From contig NZ_JBNHEP010000227.1 in the NCBI RefSeq assembly GCF_050015995.1, positions 62,001-126,000 of the forward strand: 64,000 nucleotides of DNA, in the 5' to 3' direction. This DNA is from Trichodesmium sp050015995. Its GTDB lineage: Bacteria > Cyanobacteriota > Cyanobacteriia > Cyanobacteriales > Microcoleaceae. Below are positions 1 to 8,367 of this stretch, one piece after another. Position 1 is the first letter of the stretch, and every line of letters starts with the position of its first letter. Below the pieces are notes generated by a model that worked only from the letters and a program-made list of their open reading frames with translations, did not search any database and was not told the origin of the DNA. The position numbers and the translations under genes are program-made.

Positions 1-49
1 AGTTAATTTTTGCTTAACTGTCAAGTTCCCCTACCTTAATGATTCTGAT

Positions 50-167
50 GGTGGTGCATAGTAATGGTTTAGGGAGTGTGGGGGGTGTGGGAAGTGTGGG
101 AAGTGTGGGAAGTGTGGAGAGTGTGGAAAAAAAATGTATATTTTCACCATTACTATGCAGGACTACC
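50..167 (+). mobile_element. MITE-like element with nonamer repeats, copy 1
   Basis: A 118-base element with imperfect terminal inverted repeats. The left end is GGTGGTGCATAGTAATGG and the right end is close to its reverse complement. Inside are about six copies of a 9-base unit of the type AGTGTGGGA. It carries no transposase and would need one in trans. Related copies lie at 2002-2119 and, in the opposite sense, at 56425-56548. Confidence 0.7.
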
Positions 168-299
168 ATGATTCTATTTCATCTTACTTGTGTAGATGCA
201 CTTTCTGCTACAGCTAGTTTTATTCTCTACTGATTCAGTTTTTTTCACTGATGCTAATAGCGACTTTACTAAATATTTCAAGCTTTCTACTGCTTTTTC

Positions 300-432
300 T
301 GTTTAGACATCTGGTGAAAATCAAAAATCAAATCAATTCTTATCCATAAATTATCAATTACTCCCCTCGTGGGAGGGGTTAGGGGTGGGTTAAGTGTTCC
401 CAGTTAAGTGTTCCCTCTTTTCCGGAGAGGTC
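300..432. repeat. Dispersed intergenic repeat, family E, copy 1
   Basis: Runs from CATCTGGTGA to CGGAGAGGTCT and contains GGGAGGGGTTAGGGGTGGG followed by a repeated TTAAGTGTTCCC. Close copies lie at about 5340-5466 and, reversed, at about 33523-33640. It is present in copy A of the tandem duplication and absent from copy B, where a different repeat occupies the place. Confidence 0.65.
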
Positions 433-607
433 TTTTGTAGATTTTGACATTTTTCATTTTACACTCTTGTTTTTGACGATCCGGGAGAAAACGGAGATCA
501 TATCAAATCTTCATTATTTGCTTTGGCAGATATAGACACCTCATACCCTGATATCATAATTAATTTCACTGATTTTAACCACTAAAAACACTATCGTTAT
601 TTTTAAA

Positions 608-639
608 GATTCTGTAAAATTACGCAGAAGGTATTGCAG
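608..639 (+). promoter_or_regulatory. PEP-CTERM upstream box and -35-like hexamer (first gene)
   Basis: The box GATTCTGTAAAATT is at 608-621, followed after 12 bases by TTGCAG at 634-639. The same layout occurs before every PEP-CTERM gene in the window. It would suit an activator site just upstream of a -35 element, or part of an alternative promoter. The role is inferred from conservation. Confidence 0.55.
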
Positions 640-738
640 AAATATTTTAGGCAGGTTTAAATAGAAGTATAGAAAACGAACAAAAGGTTAAAGCGCTTAC
701 TCGGCTATACCTAAATGTACACAATAGGAGATTTAATC

Positions 739-1407
739 ATGTTGAAAAAATTATCAATCGCTGCTGCTAGTGCAACAATTGCTACTTTAACTGCTGTTTC
801 TGGAGCAAGTGCTGTTAGTTTCTCTGGTGCTGGATTCTCTATTCCTGACAACGATACAGCAGGTATCAGCAGTTCTATTAATATTACAGATGAAATTTCC
901 GTAGATGATATCACTGTTAACTTAGAGAATTTAGCTCATACTTGGACAGGAGACCTAATCGCAACAATTACTCATGAAGAATCAGGAACATCTGTAGATT
1001 TAATCAACCGGGTTGGTAGAACTGGAGGTAGTGGTTTTGGTGACAGTAGTGATTTAAGTGGTAATTATAGCTTCAATGATAGTTTTACAGGTGATATTTG
1101 GGCTGTTGCTGCTGGTGTTTTAAATGGAGATGTTGTTCCTGGTGGTGATTACTTTGCTACTACCCTTGATGGAACACAAAGTTTCCTTTCTGATTTCACT
1201 AGTTTAAGTTCAGCAGTAGGTACTTGGACTTTATTTATTAATGATGGTGCTGGAGGTGATACCGGTTCTCTAGGTAGTTGGAGTGTTGATATTGAGGGCG
1301 AGCCAGTTTCAGTTTCAACTCCTGAACCTGCTTCCTTGTTAGCTTTATTCGGAATAGGTGCTTTAGGTGCTACTTCCCTGAAACGTAAGCAAAAAGAAGA
1401 AAAGTAG
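739..1407 (+). CDS. PEP-CTERM protein with proprotein-convertase P-like domain, copy A
   Basis: A secreted protein of 222 residues. I place the start at 739 because AGGAG lies 9 bases upstream; an in-frame ATG at 715 has no such site. Residues 1-24 form a signal peptide (MLKKLSIAAASATIATLTAV). The centre resembles the P/Homo B domain: HTWTGDLIATITHEESGTSV, later GTWTLFINDGAGGDTGSLGSW. The C-terminus is a PEP-CTERM sorting signal: TPEPASLLALFGIG, then a short hydrophobic stretch and a Lys/Arg-rich tail. Such proteins are cut by exosortase and displayed at the surface or in extracellular matrix; no exosortase is in this window. A downstream hairpin begins at the stop codon. The P domain suggests calcium-dependent or protein-contact roles, but the function is unknown. 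Confidence 0.85.
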   Translation: MLKKLSIAAASATIATLTAVSGASAVSFSGAGFSIPDNDTAGISSSINITDEISVDDITVNLENLAHTWTGDLIATITHEESGTSVDLINRVGRTGGSGFGDSSDLSGNYSFNDSFTGDIWAVAAGVLNGDVVPGGDYFATTLDGTQSFLSDFTSLSSAVGTWTLFINDGAGGDTGSLGSWSVDIEGEPVSVSTPEPASLLALFGIGALGATSLKRKQKEEK

Positions 1408-1437
1408 GTTCACAGGTCTAATTTCTGGCAAACCTAC
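1404..1437 (+). terminator. Conserved hairpin overlapping the PEP-CTERM stop codon
   Basis: Stem GTAGGTT / AACCTAC encloses about 20 bases, and the stop codon TAG lies inside the left arm. An AT-rich stretch follows. The same hairpin occurs at 3288-3321 and 8121-8154, after two other PEP-CTERM genes. It could be a weak terminator or an mRNA end stabiliser. Confidence 0.45.
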
Positions 1438-1519
1438 GTCAATTTTAAAACCTAAGTCAATTATAGCTTCAAATATTTGTTTGTGAGGGTGACATTTAAA
1501 AAACAGTTATACACAGAAT

Positions 1520-1552
1520 ATGTATGGACATAACTTACTTATGTCCATACAT
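1520..1552 (+). promoter_or_regulatory. Perfect 14-base inverted repeat before halogenase, copy A
   Basis: ATGTATGGACATAA and its exact reverse complement are separated by 5 bases. It lies 26 bases before the halogenase start and has no T-run, so it looks more like an operator or attenuator than a terminator. An identical copy is at 3404-3436. Confidence 0.5.
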
Positions 1553-1578
1553 CAGTATGAATTACAAGCATAACAATC

Positions 1579-2013
1579 ATGTCCAATAAAAATTACGATG
1601 TGGCAATTATTGGTGGTGGACCCGCAGGTAGTACCACTGGAACATTACTCAAAAAATATAACCCTAATTTAAAAGTATTAATTTTAGAAAAAGCCAAATT
1701 TCCCCGCGATCATGTAGGAGAAAGCCAACTGCCTCAAATTAGTTCTATTCTGGAAGAAATGGGGTGTTGGGATAAAGTAGAAGCTGCTAATTTTCCCATC
1801 AAAATTGGAGCCACTTATCGTTGGGGAAAAACTTCTCAACTGTGGGATTTTGATTTTCTCGCAGCAACAGAATTTCAAAATGAACCCCGCCCAGCTAAAT
1901 ACAAAGGACAACGCCAACAAACAGCTTTTCAAGTCGATCGCTCAGTATATGACACTATTCTCTTAGATCATGCTCAAGATAATGGTTGCAATGATTATGA
2001 TGGTCGTGCATAG
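1579..2013 (+). pseudogene. Truncated 5' copy of flavin halogenase
   Basis: The first 137 codons match the intact halogenase at 3463 in protein sequence, including the FAD-binding GGGPAGST motif. At about 1990 the match ends and the frame runs seven more codons into a repeat element before stopping. The fragment lacks the WxWxIP motif and the rest of the substrate domain, so it cannot be a working halogenase. It keeps the same upstream hairpin and possible start site, so a 144-residue product could still be made. Confidence 0.85.
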
Positions 2014-2119
2014 TAATGGTTTAGGGAGTGTGGGGGGTGTGGGAAGTGTGGGAAGTGTGGGAAGTGTGGAGAGTGTGGAAAAAAAATGTATATTTTCACC
2101 ATTACTATGCAGGACTACC
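2002..2119 (+). mobile_element. MITE-like element with nonamer repeats, copy 2
   Basis: Nearly identical to the element at 50-167, with the same terminal inverted repeats and nonamer run. Its left flank sits at the exact point where the halogenase copy is broken, so this element, or recombination beside it, marks the duplication junction. Confidence 0.7.
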
Positions 2120-2206
2120 ATGATTCTATTTCATCTTACTTGCGTAGATGCACTTTCTGCTACAGCTAGTTTTATTCTCTACTAATTCAGTTTTTTCCAC
2201 TGATGT

Positions 2207-2353
2207 TAATAGGGACGTTATATAAAATCCGGATAATTACTATATCCAAGTCCGCAGCGACTGGAACGGAGTGGAAGGAAGCAATCTCATGGATTTAAGA
2301 GATTGCTTCCTATCGTCGCAATGACTATTGTTCAACCGGATTTGATATTACTG
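2207..2353. mobile_element. Palindromic GTCATTGCGA-type repeat with inverted ends
   Basis: Contains the paired blocks GGAAGCAATCTC and GAGATTGCTTCC and ends in CGCAATGAC. The outer ends, near TATAAAATCCGG and CCGGATTTGATATTA, are inverted repeats flanked by TA. Related copies are seen at about 7047-7172, 18888-19015, 28380-28482 and, partly, 29457-29560. This palindrome type is common in many bacterial genomes. It is present in copy B of the duplication and absent from copy A. Confidence 0.6.
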
Positions 2354-2557
2354 AATATTTCAAGCTTGCCACTGCTTTTTCTGTTTCTAGATTTTGACAT
2401 TTTTCATTTTACACTCTTGTTTTTGACGATCCGGGAGAAAACGGAGATCATATCAAATCTTCATTATTTGCTTTGGCAGATATAGACACCTCATACCCTG
2501 ATATCATAATTAATTTCACTGATTTTAACCACTAAAAACACTATCGTTATTTTTAAA

Positions 2558-2589
2558 GATTCTGTAAAATTACGCAGAAGGTATTGCAG
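2558..2589 (+). promoter_or_regulatory. PEP-CTERM upstream box and -35-like hexamer (second gene)
   Basis: GATTCTGTAAAATT at 2558-2571, then 12 bases, then TTGCAG at 2584-2589. This copy is identical to the one at 608 because it lies in the tandem duplication. Confidence 0.55.
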
Positions 2590-2688
2590 AAATATTTTAG
2601 GCAGGTTTAAATAGAAGTATAGAAAACGAACAAAAGGTTAAAGCGCTTACTCGGCTATACCTAAATGTACACAATAGGAGATTTAATC

Positions 2689-3291
2689 ATGTTGAAAAAA
2701 TTATCAATCGCTGCTGCTAGTGCAACAATTGCTACTTTAACTGCTGTTTCTGGTGCTGATGCTGCTAGTTTTTCTTATACTGGTTCTGGAGGTAATTTCC
2801 CACCAACTTTAACAACTTCTATCACTGTCACAGACGATATCACCATTGATGATCTATCTTTAGACCTAAATGATTTTCAGCATACTTGGGGTGGTGATGT
2901 AGTTGCCACTTTAAGTTTTGATGATGGTTTTGATTCAGTTACATCTTTAGTAATTAGTAATCCTTTGGGTGGGGTTGCCTCTGGTAATTTTGATTTTAAC
3001 GGCGATTATACCTTTGCTGATGGAGGTAATGCTCTTCCAGCTATAAATCCTATACCTGAGGGTACTTATGCTCCTGTAGATAGTTTTATAGACACCTTTG
3101 GTGGTCTTAATGCAAAAGGAACTTGGACTCTTGAATTATCAGATTCATTGGAGGCTGCCGATGATGGCTCCTTAGGTAGTTGGGATATTAATATTGCCTC
3201 AACTCCTGAACCAGTTTCCTTGTTTGCTTTATTCGGAATAGGTGCTTTAGGTGCTACTTCCCTCAAACGTAAACAAAAAGAAGAAAAGTAG
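2689..3291 (+). CDS. PEP-CTERM protein with P-like domain, copy B
   Basis: A 200-residue secreted protein, started at the ATG preceded by AGGAG as in its twin at 739. The first 22 residues are the same signal peptide and the last 30 are nearly the same anchor (TPEPVSLFALFGIGALGATS). The middle differs strongly while keeping the P-domain pattern: a HTWGGDVVATLSF segment and a closing GTWTLELSDSLEAADDGSLG. The flanking DNA is almost identical to that of the twin, so the coding centre has diverged or been replaced faster than its surroundings. It lies 171 bases before the intact halogenase with a hairpin between. Surface display by exosortase is expected from the family; the function is unknown. 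Confidence 0.85.
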   Translation: MLKKLSIAAASATIATLTAVSGADAASFSYTGSGGNFPPTLTTSITVTDDITIDDLSLDLNDFQHTWGGDVVATLSFDDGFDSVTSLVISNPLGGVASGNFDFNGDYTFADGGNALPAINPIPEGTYAPVDSFIDTFGGLNAKGTWTLELSDSLEAADDGSLGSWDINIASTPEPVSLFALFGIGALGATSLKRKQKEEK

Positions 3292-3321
3292 GTTCACAGG
3301 TCTAATTTCTGGCAAACCTAC
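3288..3321 (+). terminator. Conserved hairpin at PEP-CTERM stop codon, second copy
   Basis: Same GTAGGTT / AACCTAC stem as at 1404-1437, with the stop codon in the left arm. Confidence 0.45.
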
Positions 3322-3403
3322 GTCAATTTTAAAACCTAAGTCAATTATAGCTTCAAATATTTGTTTGTGAGGGTGACATTTAAAAAACAGTTATACACAG
3401 AAT

Positions 3404-3436
3404 ATGTATGGACATAACTTACTTATGTCCATACAT
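3404..3436 (+). promoter_or_regulatory. Perfect 14-base inverted repeat before intact halogenase
   Basis: ATGTATGGACATAA, five bases, then its exact complement. It ends 26 bases before the halogenase ATG and is a candidate operator or attenuator. Confidence 0.5.
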
Positions 3437-3462
3437 CAGTATGAATTACAAGCATAACAATC

Positions 3463-5172
3463 ATGTCCAATAAAAATTACGATGTGGCAATTATTGGTGG
3501 TGGACCCGCAGGTAGTACCACTGGAACATTACTCAAAAAATATAACCCTAATTTAAAAGTATTAATTTTAGAAAAAGCCAAATTTCCCCGCGATCATGTA
3601 GGAGAAAGCCAACTGCCTCAAATTAGTTCTATTCTGGAAGAAATGGGGTGTTGGGATAAAGTAGAAGCTGCTAATTTTCCCATCAAAATTGGAGCCACTT
3701 ATCGTTGGGGAAAAACTTCTCAACTGTGGGATTTTGATTTTCTCGCAGCAACAGAATTTCAAAATGAACCCCGCCCAGCTAAATACAAAGGACAACGCCA
3801 ACAAACAGCTTTTCAAGTCGATCGCTCAGTATATGACACTATTCTTTTAGATCATGCTCAAGATAATGGTTGCGAAGTCAGACAAGAAACAGCAGTTACC
3901 AAAGTAGATGTAGATCTAGAAACAGACAAAATTAAAAGTTTACATTTAAGTAATGGAGAACAAATTACTGCTCGTTATTATATTGACGCTTCAGGACATA
4001 TTGGTGTTTTAAGAAGGGTATTAGGAGTAGAAACAACAATTCCCACGAGATTACAAAATATTGCGATTTGGGACTACTGGACAAATGCAGAATGGGCTGA
4101 TGAAATTGGCGTAGGGGGTACAAGAGTTCAAGTTATGAGTTTAGCTCATGGTTGGATTTGGTTTATTCCTCTTGGTCCGACTCGTACAAGTATTGGTTTT
4201 ATTTGTCCTGCACAACATTACAAAAAACTCAAAAAACGACCAGAAGATATTTATCAAGAAGCACTCAAAAGTGAACCTCGTATTAGTGAATTAATTGCTA
4301 ATGCTACTAGCAGAGGTAAGATTGAAACAACAAAAGATTGGTCTTTTCTCTCAGAAAGGTTAGTAGGAGAAAATTGGTTTTTAGTAGGAGAGTCAGCAGG
4401 TTTTGCCGATCCGATTTTAGCTGCGGGTATGACTTTAACTCATGTGAGTGCAAAGGAAGCAGCTTATACTATTTTAGAACTAGAACAAGAAAAACATGAT
4501 CCTACTTGGTTAAAACACCATTACGAAGATAACCAAAAGCGACGTATCAAACAACATATTCGTTTTGCAGATTATTGGTATGCTGCTAATGGTCAGTTTA
4601 GCGACTTACAAAAACACTGTAGAGATATTGCTAAAGACGCAGGACTAAAATTAACCCCAGAACAAGCTTTTCGCTGGTTATCTCAAGGCGGTTTTACCAA
4701 TGATGTTTTAGGTCAAGCAGGTGTTGGTGGTCTCGATCTAACTGGTACAAAACAAATTATGCAAAGATTTGCCCAAAAAGATTCATCTTGGGAAATTAGC
4801 GGTTACAACATCTTTAAACTAAATCTTGAAGGTGCAAAACAAGAAGATTTACCTGTATATAATAATGGTCGTATTGAGAAGATAAAATCTTATGTTAAGG
4901 ATGAACAAAGACTACCATTAACAGGTTTTTATGCAGCATTAGTGAAAATATTAGAACGTACTTCTGATATTCAACAAATATCAGCCTTATTAAAAAAATC
5001 CTTAACTTCTCAATATTCACCCCAACACGCTCAAGTTGCTTTTAATCATGCCTTACAGTGCTTAGAAGTAATGCTTTCTGAAGGGTGGGTAACAGCAAAA
5101 ATAGACAAGAAAAAACCCAAATTACAACTTTCTACTCCTACAGAAGGAGCTTTAATTCATACTCATTCTTAG
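3463..5172 (+). CDS. FAD-dependent halogenase (tryptophan-halogenase-like family)
   Basis: A 569-residue flavoenzyme of the family that uses FADH2, oxygen and halide to form hypohalous acid and chlorinate or brominate a substrate. The FAD dinucleotide motif IIGGGPAGST is at residues 10-19. The halogenase signature WxWxIP appears as GWIWFIPL at about residues 228-235. Lys75, in FPIKIGATYRWG, sits where the catalytic lysine is found in related phenol or carrier-bound halogenases. A helical C-terminal extension covers about residues 400-569. No NRPS, PKS or flavin reductase gene lies nearby, so the substrate is unknown and the gene looks orphaned. A flavin-dependent oxidoreductase of another kind is less likely given WxWxIP. 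Its 5' part is duplicated at 1579. Confidence 0.85.
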   Translation: MSNKNYDVAIIGGGPAGSTTGTLLKKYNPNLKVLILEKAKFPRDHVGESQLPQISSILEEMGCWDKVEAANFPIKIGATYRWGKTSQLWDFDFLAATEFQNEPRPAKYKGQRQQTAFQVDRSVYDTILLDHAQDNGCEVRQETAVTKVDVDLETDKIKSLHLSNGEQITARYYIDASGHIGVLRRVLGVETTIPTRLQNIAIWDYWTNAEWADEIGVGGTRVQVMSLAHGWIWFIPLGPTRTSIGFICPAQHYKKLKKRPEDIYQEALKSEPRISELIANATSRGKIETTKDWSFLSERLVGENWFLVGESAGFADPILAAGMTLTHVSAKEAAYTILELEQEKHDPTWLKHHYEDNQKRRIKQHIRFADYWYAANGQFSDLQKHCRDIAKDAGLKLTPEQAFRWLSQGGFTNDVLGQAGVGGLDLTGTKQIMQRFAQKDSSWEISGYNIFKLNLEGAKQEDLPVYNNGRIEKIKSYVKDEQRLPLTGFYAALVKILERTSDIQQISALLKKSLTSQYSPQHAQVAFNHALQCLEVMLSEGWVTAKIDKKKPKLQLSTPTEGALIHTHS

Positions 5173-6014
5173 TAATCTCAAGAGTATGTAGCAGATTCGG
5201 GATTAATGTGGTAAAATTAATGGGGTAAATATTTTTTGCTTGTTCGAGACCCTACTGCCCATCTTCGGTAGGACTGAGGGACGTTGTATGCAACGTCCCT
5301 ACCTATTTTCATCAATATATGTACTCCGTGTCTGTTAGACATCTGGTGATAATCAAAAATAAAATCAATCCCATACGCAAAAATTATCAATTACTCCCCT
5401 CCTGGAAGGGGTTAGGGGTGGGTTAAGTGTTCCCAGTTAAGTGTTCCCTCTTTTCCGGAGAGGTCTGTTGAAAACTACTGTATCTATAAAAAAATCAAAT
5501 ATTTCTGATTGAGGAAGTCCATCCAAAAATATTACCGAATAATTAAGGTTTAAAGCCTCTCCTAATTAGGAGAAACAAGCGGTCGTTTGCGGAGCATGAC
5601 CTAGGATGGGATGGCGAGGTCTCCCGCTCTTGACAGAGCCGCTTTTCATGTCGCGCAGCGTTTCATGTCGGCTCTTAGCCGAAAACGCCATATCCAATCG
5701 ACCAAGAGAAGAAAAAATTTTCATGATTAGTCAATCCTATCCGTTTTCAAGAAGAGGTAATTGTTAATTATTAATTATTAATTATTAATTATTAATTATT
5801 AATTGTTGAAGGTCTGTCTCCCAATCTTTATGTTTAGGCCAGAAATTCCTTGCTCTCCAACTTCGGGAGGTCTCTAGAAGTAACGACTTCCCTTTGTCAT
5901 CCCCCGCTCCTGACTCCTGACTTTTTAGCCCAAGTGTCCCATCTCCCAGTTGAGTCTAGAGCCAGAGTGTACTATGCTGCTGATTAGCTATTTCCTAGTT
6001 ATCATTAACCTAGC
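5173..6014. repeat. Repeat-filled intergenic region
   Basis: Four repeats follow one another. At 5190-5330 is a repeat starting near GCAGATTCGG that ends in a palindrome of the type GGGACGTTGYATGCAACGTCCC; relatives lie at 8596-8670 and 10565-10680. At 5340-5466 is family E. At 5545-5812 is family A, running from TACCGAATAATTAAGG to a heptad array of ATTAATT units. The rest, 5813-6014, shows no gene, only text similar to dispersed repeats. Confidence 0.65.
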
Positions 6015-7043
6015 ATGGAACTTAAAGACTTTCTGGGGACAGATCTTAAATACGACGTAAAAACCCTCGCCGATGATGAACACCTGACTCGTGAGATTCA
6101 GGCCATACTTATTGACCTAAATATGCTTAACCCTCCAGTAGATGGCATATTTGGCCCATTAACCACAGCAGCACTTCATCGGTTTCAAGTTAATCAAAAA
6201 AGTGGTGAAGCTGGATATTTAGGAGAAAAAACTATCAAAAAATTGTTCGAGGCAATAGAAGCAAATATTCCCGCAGCTCCAATCATCTTAAAAACTAAAA
6301 AGGATACTATTCTTAAATCTAGACCGCTTCAATCTTCTCAATTAACTGATTCAGAAAAACATCATATCCCTGCTAATCAAGAGTTTGAACTTTTAGCTTA
6401 CGCTCCAGTGAGAAACCACTTTCGGATTGCTTTTCGTAACCATAAACACAACAGTTTAGGAGTTTGGTATATCCATGAAAAAAACATTGAAATTTATGAA
6501 AATAATCAAGTTGTACATCCCAAGCACAAACCAGAAAATATCAGAATACAAGTTCCGTACAAACCAAAACTAGACAATTGGTATAATCCCACAGGCTTAT
6601 GTAATATTACTTCAATTGCTTCATGTTTAGAATTTTTAGAGGTGAATCGTAGGTCAAATTATGGTGAGTTTGAAGACGAGCTTTATGACTATGCTTTAAG
6701 TCAAGGTTACAGTCGTCATAATCCATATCATTTAGTTAAAATTATTAGAGATTATGGATGTCAAGATACTTTTAAAACTAATGCCACAATTGAAGAAGTT
6801 CAAGACTCCCTAATAGGAGGAAATCCTGTAGCTATACATAGTTATTTTACTTCTTTTGGTCATCTAATTGTTGGTGTTGGTTTTGATAATGAAGGATTAT
6901 TTATCCATGACCCTTATGGCGAATGGTTTTCTACTGGATATCGTACTGACTTAAGTGGTGCTTATCTACATTATTCTTATAGATTAATCCGTAATGTTTG
7001 TATGCCAGATGGTAATTTTTGGGTACATTTTATTTCAAAATAG
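6015..7043 (+). CDS. Peptidoglycan-binding protein with C39-like cysteine peptidase domain
   Basis: A 342-residue protein with three parts. Residues about 25-80 form a PG_binding_1 repeat (VDGIFGPLTTAALHRFQ). Residues about 90-170 look like an SH3-type barrel. Residues about 180-335 form a papain-fold domain of the C39_2 type. The likely nucleophile is Cys in GLCNITS, the likely His is in FTSFGHLIVGVGFD, and an acidic partner may be in HDPYGEW. No signal peptide is visible, so cytosolic use or an unusual export route is possible. A role in cell-wall-linked peptide or peptidoglycan cleavage is inferred from the domains. No clear ribosome binding site precedes the ATG. Confidence 0.75.
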   Translation: MELKDFLGTDLKYDVKTLADDEHLTREIQAILIDLNMLNPPVDGIFGPLTTAALHRFQVNQKSGEAGYLGEKTIKKLFEAIEANIPAAPIILKTKKDTILKSRPLQSSQLTDSEKHHIPANQEFELLAYAPVRNHFRIAFRNHKHNSLGVWYIHEKNIEIYENNQVVHPKHKPENIRIQVPYKPKLDNWYNPTGLCNITSIASCLEFLEVNRRSNYGEFEDELYDYALSQGYSRHNPYHLVKIIRDYGCQDTFKTNATIEEVQDSLIGGNPVAIHSYFTSFGHLIVGVGFDNEGLFIHDPYGEWFSTGYRTDLSGAYLHYSYRLIRNVCMPDGNFWVHFISK

Positions 7044-7046
7044 AAG

Positions 7047-7172
7047 CGATCGCGACTGGGTCAAAGTAGACGATTTGGAGAGTATTTTCTTAGGAAAGCA
7101 GTCTTAATGTATTAGAGGTTGCTTCCTTATCGATCGCAATGACAACTATTCAACCAAACTGGATATGATGCC
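7047..7172. mobile_element. Degenerate GTCATTGCGA-type palindromic repeat
   Basis: Carries GGTTGCTTCC and ATCGCAATGACAAC and ends near GGATATGAT, like the elements at 2207 and 18888. It begins directly after the peptidase stop codon. The left half is poorly conserved. Confidence 0.45.
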
Positions 7173-7400
7173 CCTAATTTTAACCTTGAAAAACAACCAT
7201 TGGCAAAATTAAAGATTATTCAAAGTTGAGGATATTAATTAAACTTTTATTGTATCACTCCCTGTTTTCCTGGATAAATCACCCAATCTTACTTCATCAA
7301 AATTTCATAATTGCTATTACTGTACTTATAACCTCAAAGGCTTATTTAGTAATTGATTGTAGTAATTTTAAATGCTAAAAACACTTTCTTCATTTTTAAA

Positions 7401-7433
7401 GATTCTGTAAAGTTTAGCCAGAAGAAGTTGCGA
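7401..7433 (+). promoter_or_regulatory. PEP-CTERM upstream box and -35-like hexamer (third gene)
   Basis: GATTCTGTAAAGTT at 7401-7414, 13 bases, then TTGCGA at 7428-7433. A TAAGCT that could be a -10 element follows after 17 bases. The wider region also resembles that of the first two genes, for example CTAAAAACACT just upstream. Confidence 0.55.
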
Positions 7434-7497
7434 AAATTTCGGGGCAGGAATAAGCTAAATGTCGTAGGCAATAAAGTTTTCCAAGGAAATTTATATT

Positions 7498-8124
7498 ATG
7501 CTCAAGAAGTTTTCAATAGCTGCTGCTGGTGTAACAATGATTAGCTTTCAAACTATCCCCGCTCATGCAGCACAATTCAATTTTACTTTTGATGATATTA
7601 TTGATAATAATTTAGCAGAACCTTTTGTAGGCAGTGGGGTACTCAGCTTTGACGGCGATGCTGAGGTTGGAACATATACACTAGATAGTTTGAGCAATCT
7701 TGATATGAATTTCAGCTTTGATGATGGTTCCTCTTTTGATATAGGAGATCTAAGAACAAATTTATCTCTTGCTGGAATTTCAATCTTCGATTTGGGAGCA
7801 GGTGAACTTGGTCTAGTTTTCACGGGTTTTAATGGCCTTATTGTTGGTGGCTCTATTGATTTTCAGAATGACTTTGATACTTTGTTGACGTTTGAACCTA
7901 CAGGTTCTATAGATAATCCTATTGGTTGCTGTGGTGGTGATGGGGTTACTAACCTATATGCTAACTTATTACCTGATGGAAATTCTTTTGAAACTTCTTT
8001 CTTTGGCAGTTATACTGCTGTTTCTTCGGTAAGCACTCCTGAACCTGCTTCTTTATTAGGTTTTTTGGGAATAAGTATTCTAGGTGCTAGTTCCCTCAAG
8101 CGCAATCAAAAAGAAGAAGTGTAG
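7498..8124 (+). CDS. PEP-CTERM surface protein
   Basis: 208 residues with a signal peptide ending near AHA (residues 1-24) and a C-terminal sorting signal, TPEPASLLGFLGISILG plus a basic tail. CAAGGAAA lies just upstream of the ATG. The middle is acidic, rich in Phe, Asp and Gly, and resembles generic beta-rich cyanobacterial PEP-CTERM proteins rather than the P domain of the genes at 739 and 2689. The upstream box and the stop-codon hairpin are shared with those genes, so all three probably arose from one cassette type. Function unknown. Confidence 0.8.
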   Translation: MLKKFSIAAAGVTMISFQTIPAHAAQFNFTFDDIIDNNLAEPFVGSGVLSFDGDAEVGTYTLDSLSNLDMNFSFDDGSSFDIGDLRTNLSLAGISIFDLGAGELGLVFTGFNGLIVGGSIDFQNDFDTLLTFEPTGSIDNPIGCCGGDGVTNLYANLLPDGNSFETSFFGSYTAVSSVSTPEPASLLGFLGISILGASSLKRNQKEEV

Positions 8125-8154
8125 GTTCACAGGTCTAATTTCTGGCGAACCTAC
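8121..8154 (+). terminator. Conserved hairpin at PEP-CTERM stop codon, third copy
   Basis: Stem GTAGGTT / AACCTAC with the TAG stop in the left arm, as at 1404 and 3288. Confidence 0.45.
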
Positions 8155-8201
8155 TTCACTTTTAAAACCTAACTACATTATACCTTCAAATATTCCATTC
8201 T

Positions 8202-8250
8202 AAAGAGATGCACCTAAAAAAAAGCTTAGGGAGCATCTCTTTAATTTTTC
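8202..8250 (+). terminator. Rho-independent-type terminator
   Basis: AAAGAGATGC and GCATCTCTTT form a 10-base stem around an A-rich loop, followed by TTAATTTTTC. It would end transcription of the third PEP-CTERM gene. Confidence 0.65.
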
Positions 8251-8367
8251 ATCTAATATTCTGTTATTCTGTGTAGCAAAACAATTGTCATTGCTGTCTT
8301 CAGCACAACTGAATTTTCAAATAATCAGAAATGGTTAGTAGTAAACAAGTAACAATTTTTATAGCTT

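Larger units (their letters stand above)
39..3874. repeat. Tandem duplication of about 1.9 kb, two copies
   Basis: Copy A runs from about 39 to 1990 and copy B from about 1991 to 3874. Each holds a small inverted-repeat element, a promoter region, a P-domain PEP-CTERM gene and the first 137 codons of a flavin halogenase. The flanks, signal peptide, anchor and halogenase part are nearly identical; only one synonymous difference was noticed in the halogenase part. Two segments differ: the middle of the PEP-CTERM gene, and an intergenic stretch where copy A (about 300-430) and copy B (about 2207-2390) each carry a different dispersed repeat. The junction at about 1990 joins halogenase codon 137 to the left flank of the small element. 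The duplication appears recent. Confidence 0.85.

Noticed and set aside
39..233. Open frame rich in GSVGSV repeats, also at 1970-2185
   Set aside because: It is the translation of the nonamer run in a MITE-like element; no ribosome site or family.
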